A stretch of DNA of 64,000 nt. Source: Phycisphaerales bacterium (GTDB taxonomy: Bacteria > Planctomycetota > Phycisphaerae > Phycisphaerales > UBA1924). The stretch spans positions 1-64,000 of the forward strand of contig JAJDDO010000025.1 in NCBI GenBank assembly GCA_029260265.1, written 5' to 3'. The notes beneath the pieces are model-generated. The model did no database searches, was not told the origin of the DNA, and saw nothing but the letters and a program-made list of their open reading frames with translations. Positions 26,855 through 36,195 of this stretch are shown in pieces. The position numbers and the translations under genes are program-made. Numbering within the stretch: position 1 is the first letter of the stretch; every line of letters begins with the position of its first letter.

Positions 26855-28288
26855 ATGCCCGAAACCAACGCCCAGCCCGCCATCGACTGGCTCGATGCGA
26901 ACGAACCTGCTTCCATCGACCGGCTCATCGAATGGCTCAAAATCCCGTCCGTCGGCACCGATCCGGCGCATGACAAGGACACCGCGGCCGCGGGGCAGTG
27001 GGCCGCGGATCATCTGCTGGCATCCGGGTTCAGGTTAGAACTGATGCCGACCGGGACGCCCGATGCGCCGGGGCATCCGATTGTGCTGGCGCACTGTGAC
27101 GGTGCGGCGGATTATTCTGGCCCTCATGTGTTGTTCTATGGTCATTACGATGTTCAGCCCGCCGACCCGATCGAGCTGTGGGAATCACCGCCGTTCGAGC
27201 CGGTCCTCAAGCCCGCGTCCGATGGGATGGGCGAGCGGATCGTCGCGCGTGGTTCATGTGATGACAAGGGGCAGGTGCACATGTTCCTTGAAGCGATGCG
27301 CGCATGGAAGGAAACCACCGGCGAGGTCGGAGGCGGGGTCCGGTTCACCGTGATGCTCGAAGGCGAAGAAGAATCCGGCTCGGTCAACCTCGAACGATTC
27401 GTCCGTGATCAGAGTGAAACACTCGGTAAGGCGGATGTGTGCCTGATCTCTGACACCGGGATGCTGGGCAGGGGCAAGCCCGCGATTACCTACGGCGTCC
27501 GCGGGCTCGCGTACACCGAGATCACGCTGCACAGCGCTGATCAGGATCTGCACTCCGGGCTTTGGGGCGGGCGGGTGCCCAACCCGCTCAACGAGCTGCC
27601 CAAGGTGCTCAGCCAGCTCTGGGATGCCGACCGGCGGGTGACAATCCCCGGTTTTTACGACGGGGTACGTGAGCTGCAGGATTCAGAACGCGAAGAATGG
27701 AAATCGCTCGGCGTCAATCCTGAAGAGGCATTGCGGGGTATCGGGCTGGGACCAGAAGCGAACATCGGCGAAAAAGGTTTTTCATCCACCGAGAGAGAAT
27801 GGGCACGCCCGACCTGTGACATCAACGGCATCATCGGCGGGTACACCGGTCCCGGTGCCAAGACCGTGATCCCCGCGCACGCAAGCGCCAAGGTTTCCTT
27901 CCGCCTGGTCGACGACATGGACTCGGCGACGATCACCAAGGCGTTCTTTGATTGGTGCACTGAGCGGACTCCGTCGGGGTGCCGATGGGAGTTCGAAGAT
28001 CATGGAGGGGGGGCGCCGGCGACCTGCGCGACGGATTCGGTGCCTCTGCAGGCAGCGCGCCGAGCGATCGCCCGTGCTTGCAAGACCACGACCGCGATGA
28101 TCAAGTCCGGTGGTTCGATCCCGGTCGCTGGGCTTCTCAAGGACGAGCTCGGGCTCGAGACGATTTTTATGGGCTTTGGGCTTGAGGACGACCGGGTGCA
28201 TTCGCCCAATGAGAAGTTCGAGCTCGACTGTTTCCGGATGGGAGCACGATCACATGCCGCGTTGATCGAGGAACTCCGCAAGCTCTAG
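26855..28288 (+). CDS. M20-family metallopeptidase (dipeptidase-like)
   Basis: A 477-residue cytoplasmic enzyme of the M20/CPG2 type with two metal ions. His97 and Asp99 are in GHYDVQP (96-102), Asp136 is in the GSCDDKG bridging motif, and the catalytic Glu pair is in LEGEEESGS (169-176). The C-terminus has the last metal His region (HSPNEKFELDCF). The sequence fits the dipeptidase/carnosinase-like branch that cuts dipeptides. ATG 26855 has GGAG eight bases upstream; a longer frame begins inside the prepilin gene and is rejected. Confidence 0.9.
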   Translation: MPETNAQPAIDWLDANEPASIDRLIEWLKIPSVGTDPAHDKDTAAAGQWAADHLLASGFRLELMPTGTPDAPGHPIVLAHCDGAADYSGPHVLFYGHYDVQPADPIELWESPPFEPVLKPASDGMGERIVARGSCDDKGQVHMFLEAMRAWKETTGEVGGGVRFTVMLEGEEESGSVNLERFVRDQSETLGKADVCLISDTGMLGRGKPAITYGVRGLAYTEITLHSADQDLHSGLWGGRVPNPLNELPKVLSQLWDADRRVTIPGFYDGVRELQDSEREEWKSLGVNPEEALRGIGLGPEANIGEKGFSSTEREWARPTCDINGIIGGYTGPGAKTVIPAHASAKVSFRLVDDMDSATITKAFFDWCTERTPSGCRWEFEDHGGGAPATCATDSVPLQAARRAIARACKTTTAMIKSGGSIPVAGLLKDELGLETIFMGFGLEDDRVHSPNEKFELDCFRMGARSHAALIEELRKL

Positions 28289-28306
28289 GGATTGAGTATT
28301 GCCCGT

Positions 28307-28654
28307 TCAGGCGGCTTGGGCCGACGCGCCCAGATTGGCAGGCTGCTCGGTGCCGGTTTCGTTGCCCGCTTCGGGTTGCGGGTTGTTGTTCGATTCTGCT
28401 TGATCGGCTGCGGCAAATTCCGGCTGACCGGGGACCTGCTCGACGGGTACGCCCTCATATTGGGCAGAGAGCTCCCCGCTCTGGCGTGCGAGGTGGATCG
28501 CGTAGTCATTGTTGATCCGTTCAACACGGTTGCGCAGATCGTGCAGCGTGACCTCATGCCTGATCACCGAGGCGAAGACATGCATCATCGCCAGAACGCA
28601 GATCGATCCAGCGATTCCAACGAATATCAGGATGCCAAATGGGAGGGTGGTCAT
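28307..28654 (-). CDS. small membrane protein with acidic C-terminal tail
   Basis: 115 residues. The first 25 or so form one membrane helix (PFGILIFVGIAGSICVLAMM), followed by a charged, probably coiled-coil segment (ASVIRHEVTLHDLRNRVERIN) and a tail of about 50 residues rich in Glu, Pro, Ala and Asn. No family recognised. The start at ATG 28654 has no strong ribosome binding site. It converges on the M20 gene with 18 bases between them and is divergent from the next gene. Confidence 0.55.
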   Translation of the reverse strand: MTTLPFGILIFVGIAGSICVLAMMHVFASVIRHEVTLHDLRNRVERINNDYAIHLARQSGELSAQYEGVPVEQVPGQPEFAAADQAESNNNPQPEAGNETGTEQPANLGASAQAA

Positions 28655-28776
28655 GCAGGGATCTGATCGGCTGTTTTTGCCTTGAACTTGCGTTCGCTGC
28701 ACCCTGTACAGGTTATTGCCATAGAATAGGGAGCAAAGTTGCGCATCGGCGTTGAGGGTGTGTGGAGGAGAAAGCG

Positions 28777-31242
28777 TTGAACCGACTCTGGGCCGTGTGG
28801 ATGATTGTTCTGGTCTCGCTGGTGCTTGGTCTTCCTGCCAACGCACAGGATGATGTGATCGGATCGAGCGACGACGAGGTGACTCTCAAGGTCGCCCGCT
28901 TCGGAGTCGGTGGTGCGGCAAGGCTGGGTGATTGGGTTGGGATTCAGGTCAACCTCATTGATAATGGATCATCGCCAAGAGACATCATCCTGCGGTTTGC
29001 GGTCCGTGATGCGGATGGCGATGAGACCCAGTTTGACCGCGTCATCACCGCGAGCCCGGGGCAGCAGCTGAGCTACTGGTTGTACGGATGGCTGCCGTTC
29101 CGCGACAGCGGCGATGGATACGAGGTCCGTGCCTACGAGGGGATCGATACAACCGCAGATGGCCAGCATGAAATCGGGTACCGAGCGGGCAAGATGCTCG
29201 GGCGGACCGTGGTCCGCTCGCAGACGATTTTTCCGTCGATCGCCTTGCTCGGTGTGATTGGCGCAAGGCAGGGCGGGCTGGATCAGTATTCGGTGATGGT
29301 CAAGCAGCGTCCCTGGATGCCCTTGGGGCACGAGTTGACGCTGACCCCTTCGGGGCTGACGGTCCGTTCACTGCCGGACCGTTGGCAGGGGCTCAGCGCG
29401 TTTGATACATTGGTTTGGACCGAGCCGAACCTCGATCGTTCCGACCCAAACCGGCTTACGCCCGAGCAGGCGCGGGCGATCCGCAACTGGATCGCTCATG
29501 GCGGGCATCTGGTCGTGGTGCTGCCCAGCTCGGGTGATCCGTGGTTTGGATCCGCCCATCCTCTGCGGACGATGATGCCGGAGATCAAGCTGCCAAGCCG
29601 GCGCGAGGGTGTGGACCTCGATGAGTACCGATCGCTTCTTACCGAGTCTGTGAATATGCCGTTGCCGAAGAATGCTTCGGTGTATCGGTTCGAGCCCCTC
29701 GACGATGCCGGTCCGGAAGAGGCGATGCCGATTCTGAATGGCCCCGACGGCGAATGTGTCGTGATCCGTCGTCTCTATGGGGCGGGTGCGGTCACGGTGG
29801 TTGGTCTGGATCTCACGCATGGCGATCTGCGCCGGCTGGGGCTGCCCGATGTCGAGTCGATCTGGCATCGAGTGCTCGGCAAGCGCGGCAAGGTGGTGCG
29901 GGCGGATCAGATGACCGAGACGATGACCGGAGATACATCAAACCGCCCGATCCGGTTGTTTGATTCGGGGATTGCTGCCTCGATCGCCAAGACCGGGCGG
30001 GCCGTGCAAGGGGTGCTCTTTGGTCTTGGGGTGTTCGCGGTCTACTGGATCGTCGCGGGTCCGGGCGGTTTTTTCTTGCTCAAATCAAGGGGCAAGCTCC
30101 ACCATGCGTGGATGGCGTTCATCGGGTGCATTGTGGTCTTTACCGCGCTGTCGTGGATTGGCGCTACCGCGCTTCGTCCAAAGAGCACCAACATCTCGCA
30201 CACAACACTGCTCCAGCAGGTTGACGGGCAGCCGATCGCACGCGCACGAACATGGATGAGCATCATGCTGCCGAGCTACGGCACCTCGCTGGTTTCATTG
30301 GAAGCACCCGACACGGGCGCTGATGGCTTTGGCGATGGATTCGCCGAGGGGCGGCTGCTCACACCTTGGGCGTCGCCCGCAACCTCCGGGGGGCTGACCG
30401 ATGGGTATCCGGACAATACCGGATACCGTGTTGAAGCCCGGGACCCGGCGGGTTTCCGCGTGCCGACGCGTGCAACGGTGAAGGACTTCCTCGCGGACTG
30501 GATCGGCGAAGAGCAACAGAGCTGGGCATCGATCGCTCCGGTGAGTGAGGTGGGGGATCTCTCTGATGCGGCATTGACGCTGACGGGCACGGTGATCGAG
30601 GGGAAGATCCGCCACCAGCTTCCCGCCGCGATGACCGATGTGCGTGTGATCGTCGTATCTCGTCAGAACCGATTGCTCCCGCCCGGCGGCGAGCTCGGAA
30701 GGAACCCGATCGCGCGCGCGTCGGTGTATGCACCGGTGTTCGCGGGCGATGAGTGGCTGCCCGGTATTGATCTTGATCTCAACACAATCACAACCACCAA
30801 GCGGATCGGCGAGAACAGGCAGGTTGTCCGTGATTCGTTCTTCTCGACCGCGGTACGCAAGGGCGAAGACTTCAGCGGCGTTGATCTTTCGCCGGCGGCC
30901 CCGCTGGTTGACCGGCTGATCATGAATCAGATGCTCTCGCAGTTTGATCCCCCCCGGTATGGTCTTCAGAACGACCCGGTCGGCGATCGTGTCGCCCGCA
31001 GAACCCAAACGCACGGGTGGGATATGGGGCGGTGGTTTACCCAGCCCTGCGTGATCGTGATCGGGGCGATCGAGATTCAACCCAAGGACGCGATGGTCGA
31101 CGCGATGCCCGTGCCGGTGTACATCAACGGCAAACGGGTAAAAGCATCGGGGACGACGATCGTGACTTGGGTGTATCCGCTCGCGCCGAATCCGCCGACC
31201 AGTTTCGGAATTGTTGACCAAACGGATCAAGAGACCCCCTAA
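28777..31242 (+). CDS. large membrane protein of unknown function, coupled to an ABC ATPase
   Basis: An 821-residue protein. I start it at TTG 28777 because GGAGGAG lies exactly six bases upstream and the resulting N-terminus is a clean signal peptide ending near PANAQ; a GTG start at 28762 is possible but less likely. A beta-rich exported domain (about 35-190) leads into a Rossmann-like domain with ARAIRNWIAHGGHLVVVLPSSG, the pattern of glutamine-amidotransferase-like domains without a catalytic Cys. Two membrane helices follow near 415-470, then another exported domain to the end. It lies 14 bases upstream of the ABC ATPase gene. I know of no defined role for this architecture. Confidence 0.75.
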   Translation: MNRLWAVWMIVLVSLVLGLPANAQDDVIGSSDDEVTLKVARFGVGGAARLGDWVGIQVNLIDNGSSPRDIILRFAVRDADGDETQFDRVITASPGQQLSYWLYGWLPFRDSGDGYEVRAYEGIDTTADGQHEIGYRAGKMLGRTVVRSQTIFPSIALLGVIGARQGGLDQYSVMVKQRPWMPLGHELTLTPSGLTVRSLPDRWQGLSAFDTLVWTEPNLDRSDPNRLTPEQARAIRNWIAHGGHLVVVLPSSGDPWFGSAHPLRTMMPEIKLPSRREGVDLDEYRSLLTESVNMPLPKNASVYRFEPLDDAGPEEAMPILNGPDGECVVIRRLYGAGAVTVVGLDLTHGDLRRLGLPDVESIWHRVLGKRGKVVRADQMTETMTGDTSNRPIRLFDSGIAASIAKTGRAVQGVLFGLGVFAVYWIVAGPGGFFLLKSRGKLHHAWMAFIGCIVVFTALSWIGATALRPKSTNISHTTLLQQVDGQPIARARTWMSIMLPSYGTSLVSLEAPDTGADGFGDGFAEGRLLTPWASPATSGGLTDGYPDNTGYRVEARDPAGFRVPTRATVKDFLADWIGEEQQSWASIAPVSEVGDLSDAALTLTGTVIEGKIRHQLPAAMTDVRVIVVSRQNRLLPPGGELGRNPIARASVYAPVFAGDEWLPGIDLDLNTITTTKRIGENRQVVRDSFFSTAVRKGEDFSGVDLSPAAPLVDRLIMNQMLSQFDPPRYGLQNDPVGDRVARRTQTHGWDMGRWFTQPCVIVIGAIEIQPKDAMVDAMPVPVYINGKRVKASGTTIVTWVYPLAPNPPTSFGIVDQTDQETP

Positions 31243-31256
31243 GAAGAGCCATCCAC

Positions 31257-32225
31257 ATGCCCATGATCGAGACCATCAACCTGACTAAGCGCTACGGCGA
31301 GCTTGTTGCGCTCAACTCGCTCAACCTCACCATCAACGAGGGCGATTGCTTCGGGTTCATCGGGCCCAATGGTGCGGGCAAGACCACGACGATCAAGATC
31401 CTCGCCACGCTGCTCAAGCCATCGAGCGGGCAGGCCCAAGTCGCCGGGATGACCATCGGGTACCAGAACCGGCAGATCCGTCCGATGATCGGGTATGTGC
31501 CCGACTTTATGGGCGCGTACCAAGACATGGTGGTGCACGAATACCTCGAGTTCTTCGCCGCTGCCTACAACATCAACGGCATGCAACGCAAGAAGGTCGT
31601 CAATGATGTGCTCGAACTCACGGATCTGACCTACAAGCAGACCGCCGAGGTCAACTCGCTCAGCCGCGGCATGCAGCAGCGTCTGTCGATCGCACGCGTG
31701 CTTTTGCACGATCCAAAGGTGCTGCTTATGGACGAGCCGGCGTCCGGGCTTGACCCTCGCGCCCGCATCGAGATCCGCGAGCTGCTCAAAGAGCTCAAGC
31801 GGATGGGCAAGACGATCCTGATTTCATCGCACATCCTTCACGAGCTCGCCGAGCTGTGCAATACGGTGGGCATCATCGAGAAGGGCGAGTTGCTCTTCAA
31901 CGGCACGGTCGACGAGATCCTCAAACGCTCCAAGGTCGGGCATGTCGTGCATATCGGTGTTGCCGAGCGGATCGAGGCGGCGGGCAAGGTGCTGCAGACG
32001 ATGCCGGGCGTCGAAAAAGTCTCGATCGTGCAGGGAGACGGCACCGCGATCGGCGGCGGATCGACCCAGCTGCTCCATGCCCATTACGACGAACGAATGG
32101 GCGGCAACTTCACAGATATCCCCAATGTCCTCATCAACAACGGCTTCCGCGTCACCCACTTCCAAGAAGAACCCGTCAACCTCGAAACCGCATTCATGCG
32201 ATTGACCAAGGGGCTGGTGCAGTAG
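31257..32225 (+). CDS. ABC transporter ATP-binding protein (ABC-2 / drug or gliding-type exporter group)
   Basis: A 322-residue cytoplasmic ATPase: Walker A GPNGAGKTTT at 36-45, the Q-loop region near IGYVPDFMGAYQDM, signature LSRGMQQRLSIAR, and Walker B LLMDEPASGLDPRAR. After the usual nucleotide-binding domain (about 220 residues) comes a 100-residue C-terminal extension, as in CcmA/DrrA-type ATPases. Those work with ABC-2 permeases, but none is beside it; the only neighbour is the large membrane protein upstream. Confidence 0.88.
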   Translation: MPMIETINLTKRYGELVALNSLNLTINEGDCFGFIGPNGAGKTTTIKILATLLKPSSGQAQVAGMTIGYQNRQIRPMIGYVPDFMGAYQDMVVHEYLEFFAAAYNINGMQRKKVVNDVLELTDLTYKQTAEVNSLSRGMQQRLSIARVLLHDPKVLLMDEPASGLDPRARIEIRELLKELKRMGKTILISSHILHELAELCNTVGIIEKGELLFNGTVDEILKRSKVGHVVHIGVAERIEAAGKVLQTMPGVEKVSIVQGDGTAIGGGSTQLLHAHYDERMGGNFTDIPNVLINNGFRVTHFQEEPVNLETAFMRLTKGLVQ

Positions 32226-32325
32226 TTTCTCTTCACCTAGTCCCCCGAATCATCTCTTGACGATAGCTGGAGCTCAGTGGCACCCGGTGAGCGTTCAGGC
32301 GGTGTTGGAAATGGTCACAGCTCTA

Positions 32326-33705
32326 TCAATCTTCGTTCGTACTCACGACGCGGAGTTGGCAGAACTGGCGGTGGCCGAGCGGGCCGGAGTGGTAGCCGAT
32401 ACCGGACTTGCGGGCGCCGACCCATGGCGACCCCGTCGCGCCGCCGAGTGATCGGTTGACGCCGACCATGCCGGCGGTGAGCCGGCGGGCATGGTTGCGG
32501 ACTTCGGCGTCTTCGCCAAAGATCACCGCGCCGAGCCCGTACTCGGTGTCGTTGGCAAGGGCGATCGCCTCGTCGGCATCCTTGACGGACTGGATACACG
32601 CGATCGGGCCGAAGGTCTCGATGTTCATGATCTCCATCGAGTGATCGAGGTTGTCGAGGATGGTCGGCTCGACGAAGTTGCCCTCGTGGGGTTGTCCGCC
32701 GAAGATCACCTTCGCGCCCTTGGATTTGGCGTCTTCGACCTGGGCGAGCACATGGGCCTTCTGTTCGCTCATGACCATGGGCCCGATGTTGGCTTCTTCA
32801 TTGCAACAATCACCGATGGTGAACTGCTTGGTCTGCTCGATCAGCTTGTCGACGAATGCGTCTTTGATCGAGTCCTGCACATAGATGCGTTCAGTAGAGA
32901 CGCACACCTGCCCGCAGTTGCGGAACGAGTTGAGGGCGGCGAACTTGGCAGCCTTCTCAAGATCTGCTCCATCGAGCACAATGCATGGGTCCTTGGAGCC
33001 GAGCTCGAGGATCAGTCGTTTCAACCCCGGAGCCGCGGCGGCCATAATGTGCTGACCGGCGGTCTTCGAGCCCGTAAACGCGATCAGATCGACATCGCCG
33101 GCGACGAGTGCCTTGCCCTGCTCGTCCTCGCCGTGGATGATCTGCAGGACACCTTCGGGCAGGAACTCGTTGAGCACCTTGACATACTCATCGGCGATCA
33201 GCGGGGTCTGCTCGGAGGGTTTGAGCACCACGGTGTTGCCCGCGACCAACGCGGGCACGATGGTCCAGTGGGGCATCAGGATCGGGAAGTTCCAGGGTGT
33301 GATGGTTGCGCACACGCCAAACGGATCGTAGTAGAGCTTGGATTCAATGCCCTCATCGGTGAGGGTGTCGGGCTGGACGGCCTTGGCGACCTCGTCAGTC
33401 TCGCCGTCCATACGATTCCCGCAGCTCTTGACCTCGCCGATGCCTTCTGCGAGCGGCTTGCCTTGTTCGAGGGAAAGTATTCGCCCGAGTTCATCTGCTC
33501 GCTCGATCAGCACCTTGCCGGCGGGCTTGAGCATGTCGGCACGCTCTTGGGCACTCAGCGCCGCCCAAGCAGGAGCAGCAGCCCGGGCCTTGGCGATCAC
33601 GGCGTCGACCTGATTGGCGGGCGTGATCGGCACAGACCCGACGGATTCGCCGGTAGAAGGATTGAACGATTCAAGAACGGTATCGGTGGTTGCGGTGGTA
33701 CTCAT
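32326..33705 (-). CDS. NAD(P)-dependent aldehyde dehydrogenase
   Basis: A 459-residue enzyme of the aldehyde dehydrogenase superfamily. The general-base Glu234 is in LELGSKDP, the nucleophile Cys268 in RNCGQVCVSTERI, and the cofactor segment PWNFPILMPHW with NTVVLKPSEQTP is present. The pattern is close to succinate-semialdehyde dehydrogenases (GabD-type) but the substrate is not certain. Slightly short (typical 475-490). Alone, converging on the ABC ATPase gene. Confidence 0.9.
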   Translation of the reverse strand: MSTTATTDTVLESFNPSTGESVGSVPITPANQVDAVIAKARAAAPAWAALSAQERADMLKPAGKVLIERADELGRILSLEQGKPLAEGIGEVKSCGNRMDGETDEVAKAVQPDTLTDEGIESKLYYDPFGVCATITPWNFPILMPHWTIVPALVAGNTVVLKPSEQTPLIADEYVKVLNEFLPEGVLQIIHGEDEQGKALVAGDVDLIAFTGSKTAGQHIMAAAAPGLKRLILELGSKDPCIVLDGADLEKAAKFAALNSFRNCGQVCVSTERIYVQDSIKDAFVDKLIEQTKQFTIGDCCNEEANIGPMVMSEQKAHVLAQVEDAKSKGAKVIFGGQPHEGNFVEPTILDNLDHSMEIMNIETFGPIACIQSVKDADEAIALANDTEYGLGAVIFGEDAEVRNHARRLTAGMVGVNRSLGGATGSPWVGARKSGIGYHSGPLGHRQFCQLRVVSTNED

Positions 33706-33755
33706 GGGGGATCATAGGTCGCATCAACCCAGAATCCGGGGAATTTCACACGATC

Positions 33756-34109
33756 CTAGAACTGCCCTTCGAGCAGGGCAGCCGCGATGTCTTCCGGCGA
33801 CATCGTCCCGCCATCGTCTGATGCGGAGCTGTCGACGGTCTGGTCGTTGCCCATCGCCAAAATCCGTTGTTTGGGATCACCGACATGGGTGACGCGGATG
33901 CCGAAGTTTTCACCGATTTTGACCGCTGAGCCCAGCGCGATCGGGCGTTGATTGATCCGGACCTCAAGATCACCTTCAGCCGAGTTCGGGAGTTCAAAGA
34001 TCGATCCGGGGATCCATCCAAGCACCTCCTTAATGGTGATCGTTCGTTCACCCAGCACCACGACAAGCGGGACTTCGAGGGCAAGAATTGACGCGAGATC
34101 GGTCTTCAT
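33756..34109 (-). CDS. FliN/SpoA-like C-ring domain protein
   Basis: A 117-residue protein whose residues about 6-75 match the SpoA (FliN C-terminal) domain: LALEVPLVVVLGERTITIKEVL, GSIFELPNSAEGDLEVRINQ and IALGSAVKIGENFGIRVTHVG. In flagella FliN forms the switch ring that receives CheY. The remaining tail is Ser/Asp-rich and ends in a short helix. Start at ATG 34109; an upstream GTG is also possible. No flagellar neighbours are present, so this is either a scattered flagellar gene or part of a type III-like or pilus-motor device. The chemotaxis cluster begins 15 kb away. Confidence 0.8.
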   Translation of the reverse strand: MKTDLASILALEVPLVVVLGERTITIKEVLGWIPGSIFELPNSAEGDLEVRINQRPIALGSAVKIGENFGIRVTHVGDPKQRILAMGNDQTVDSSASDDGGTMSPEDIAAALLEGQF

Positions 34110-34243
34110 ATACACACCATCGGCAAACCATGCGCACCGATGCACGCGCACCGTCACGCAATCATGAGATAGTCTTCATGATCGCAATCGCTGTGCCAGT
34201 CTGTGCGTCCGGATCCTGTTATCGCCCTCAAGGCTCGGCGGGT

Positions 34244-35515
34244 TTACCCGTCGAATCGAGCGCAGATGAACGAGACATTGAGCCCGCCAAACCCAAAGGT
34301 GTTGTTCATCGCGTATTTGACGGGCATCTCGCGGGCGACATTGGGCACCAGATCGATGTCAAAGTCGTCATCGGGGTTCTCGAGGTTGATCGTTGGGGGC
34401 ACGATGCCTTCTCGGCAAGCGTTGATGCAGGCGATCAACTCAACCGCACCGGAAGCCCCGAGGCAATGCCCGTGGACCGATTTGGTCGAGCTCATCACAA
34501 GCCCGCCGCCGGGCATGGCGCGTTGGCCGAAGAGGGTCTTGACCGCACAGACTTCGGCCTTGTCACCCAGCGGCGTGGAGGTGCCGTGGGCGTTGATGTA
34601 GTTGATCTCTTCGGGATTGATCCCGGCATCATCAAGGGCCCATTTCATCGCGTTGAGCGCACCGCGTCCTTCTGGGTGAGGGGCGGTGATGTGCCCGGCG
34701 TCACAAGAGTTGGCCGCACCGACGAGCTCGGCGTAGATCGTTGCCCCGCGGGCTTGGGCGTGCTCGAGTGATTCGAGCACATACATGCCAGCGCCCTCAG
34801 AAAGCACAAACCCATCGCGATCGCGATCAAACGGGCGCGAAGCCTTGGTCGGTTCGTCATTCCGCGTTGAGAGCGCTTTCATGACCATGAAGGCGCCGAT
34901 GCACAGTGGGGTAACCGCGGCTTCAGAACCGCCCGAGAGCATGACATCGGCCTTGCCCTGTCGGATGTACTGCATCGCGTCGCCGATCGCATGCCCAGAT
35001 GAAGCACACGCGGTTGCGTGGGTGGTCGCGGGGCCTTGGAGGTCGAAGCGGATGCAGATGTTTCCGGCTGCAGAGTTCACCATCAGCTTGGGCACGGTGA
35101 AAGGGCTGATCCGGGTTGGGTTTTTGCTGTGCATGACGACGACCGCTTCTTCGGTCGCCGAGATCCCTCCGATGCCTGATCCGAGGATGCACCCGTGGCG
35201 GGTGGGGTCTCCCGAGCTTGGATCCCACCCCGAATGGGTCACCGCTTCTTGGGCAGCACCCAGCCCGAGCAACGCACACCGATCGAGCCTGCGGGCTTCG
35301 CGGTGCTCGAGGATGGACTTTGGATCCCACCCACGGACCTGTCCAGAGATGAGCACGGACCATCCTTCGTGTGATTCGAACTTTTCGAGATCAGTCCGCT
35401 GGATTCCGGATCGCCCATCGCGCATGGCTTGCCATGTCTCGGGAGCGGAATGCCCGAGATCGGTCAATGCCCCGTATCCGGTGATAACAACGCGGTGCTG
35501 GGTGTGGTTGCTCAT
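34244..35515 (-). CDS. fabF: beta-ketoacyl-ACP synthase II
   Basis: A 423-residue elongating condensing enzyme of fatty acid synthesis. The nucleophile is Cys170 in THATACASSG; the catalytic histidines are His310 (NAHGTSTPLGD) and His350 (KSVHGHCLG), so the triad is complete. Length fits KAS II (410-420). It follows acpP by 92 bases on the same strand, a standard pairing, and shares the acpP promoter. Confidence 0.93.
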   Translation of the reverse strand: MSNHTQHRVVITGYGALTDLGHSAPETWQAMRDGRSGIQRTDLEKFESHEGWSVLISGQVRGWDPKSILEHREARRLDRCALLGLGAAQEAVTHSGWDPSSGDPTRHGCILGSGIGGISATEEAVVVMHSKNPTRISPFTVPKLMVNSAAGNICIRFDLQGPATTHATACASSGHAIGDAMQYIRQGKADVMLSGGSEAAVTPLCIGAFMVMKALSTRNDEPTKASRPFDRDRDGFVLSEGAGMYVLESLEHAQARGATIYAELVGAANSCDAGHITAPHPEGRGALNAMKWALDDAGINPEEINYINAHGTSTPLGDKAEVCAVKTLFGQRAMPGGGLVMSSTKSVHGHCLGASGAVELIACINACREGIVPPTINLENPDDDFDIDLVPNVAREMPVKYAMNNTFGFGGLNVSFICARFDG

Positions 35516-35607
35516 GGTGTGCTCAAGCTCGCCGTTTGGATGGAATCAGAAACACCCGCTGAGAAGTATCAGACGGGGTGCTCGATTCGTTGCATCGGGT
35601 CTGAGGA

Positions 35608-35853
35608 TTAGTCCGAGCCGTTCTGAGAAATGAACTCGATCGCGTTGCCAACCGAGAGAATTTTCTCGGCCTGCTCGTCGGGGATTGAGGTCTCGAACTC
35701 GTCTTCAAACTCCATAACGAGCTCGACGGTATCCAGACTGTCTGCGTTCAAATCTTCGACAAAGCGAGTTTCGCGGGTGATCTTGCTCTTATCCGCGCCC
35801 ATCTGCTCTGCGACGATGTCGATTACTTTTGCTTCGATTTCCTGTTCGGTCAC
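35608..35853 (-). CDS. acpP: acyl carrier protein
   Basis: An 81-residue acidic carrier of fatty acyl chains. The DSL motif is at 38-40 in [20 protein letters not shown], and Ser39 carries the phosphopantetheine arm. It is first of the acpP-fabF pair. A strong promoter match lies about 80 bases upstream. Confidence 0.96.
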   Translation of the reverse strand: MTEQEIEAKVIDIVAEQMGADKSKITRETRFVEDLNADSLDTVELVMEFEDEFETSIPDEQAEKILSVGNAIEFISQNGSD

Positions 35854-36195
35854 GGGTTCGTCTCCGCTCTGTCATAAAAGGATGATCCGATCGGGCGTCA
35901 CACACGCTCAGAACCGGGTCCCCATGCAGGCCCCGATTCTATCCGCATCAACCCGGTTTGCCAAATGGTCCCAGAACCCAATCGTTCACGGTTCGAACAT
36001 CCCATCGGACCTTGCAATCGCGGTTATCAGCCGCGCCAGGACGCATGGCCCGTCGCATCGGGCCAAAGCAGGTCCCAGAGCCTCTTTCTGCCTCGATGGG
36101 GGTTCATCCGCACTCGGCGAGTGCCGACATTCATCTCAGCGACCAACTGAGGGTTGATCGCATCTGCCCGATCGGGCGGCAACGGAGGATTCGTC
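35854..36195. other. intergenic region between acpP and the DUF1444 gene
   Basis: 342 bases between divergent genes with no credible ORF (no rpmF here, unlike many acpP loci). It contains the acpP promoter (35936-35964) and a short GCGG/CCGC hairpin near 36019-36035. Confidence 0.6.
35936..35964 (-). promoter_or_regulatory. sigma-70-type promoter of acpP-fabF
   Basis: Read on the minus strand: TTGGCA (complement of 35959-35964), exactly 17 bases, then TAGAAT (complement of 35936-35941). Each box matches the consensus at 5 of 6 positions. Transcription would start near 35929, about 75 bases before the acpP ATG. Confidence 0.65.

Noticed and set aside
32491-33717. 408-residue plus-strand open frame
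   Set aside because: Antisense to the aldehyde dehydrogenase, which has complete catalytic motifs; typical shadow frame in GC-rich DNA.
35980-36000. GGTTCGAAC resembling a tRNA T arm
   Set aside because: No acceptor, D or anticodon arm fits around it on either strand.
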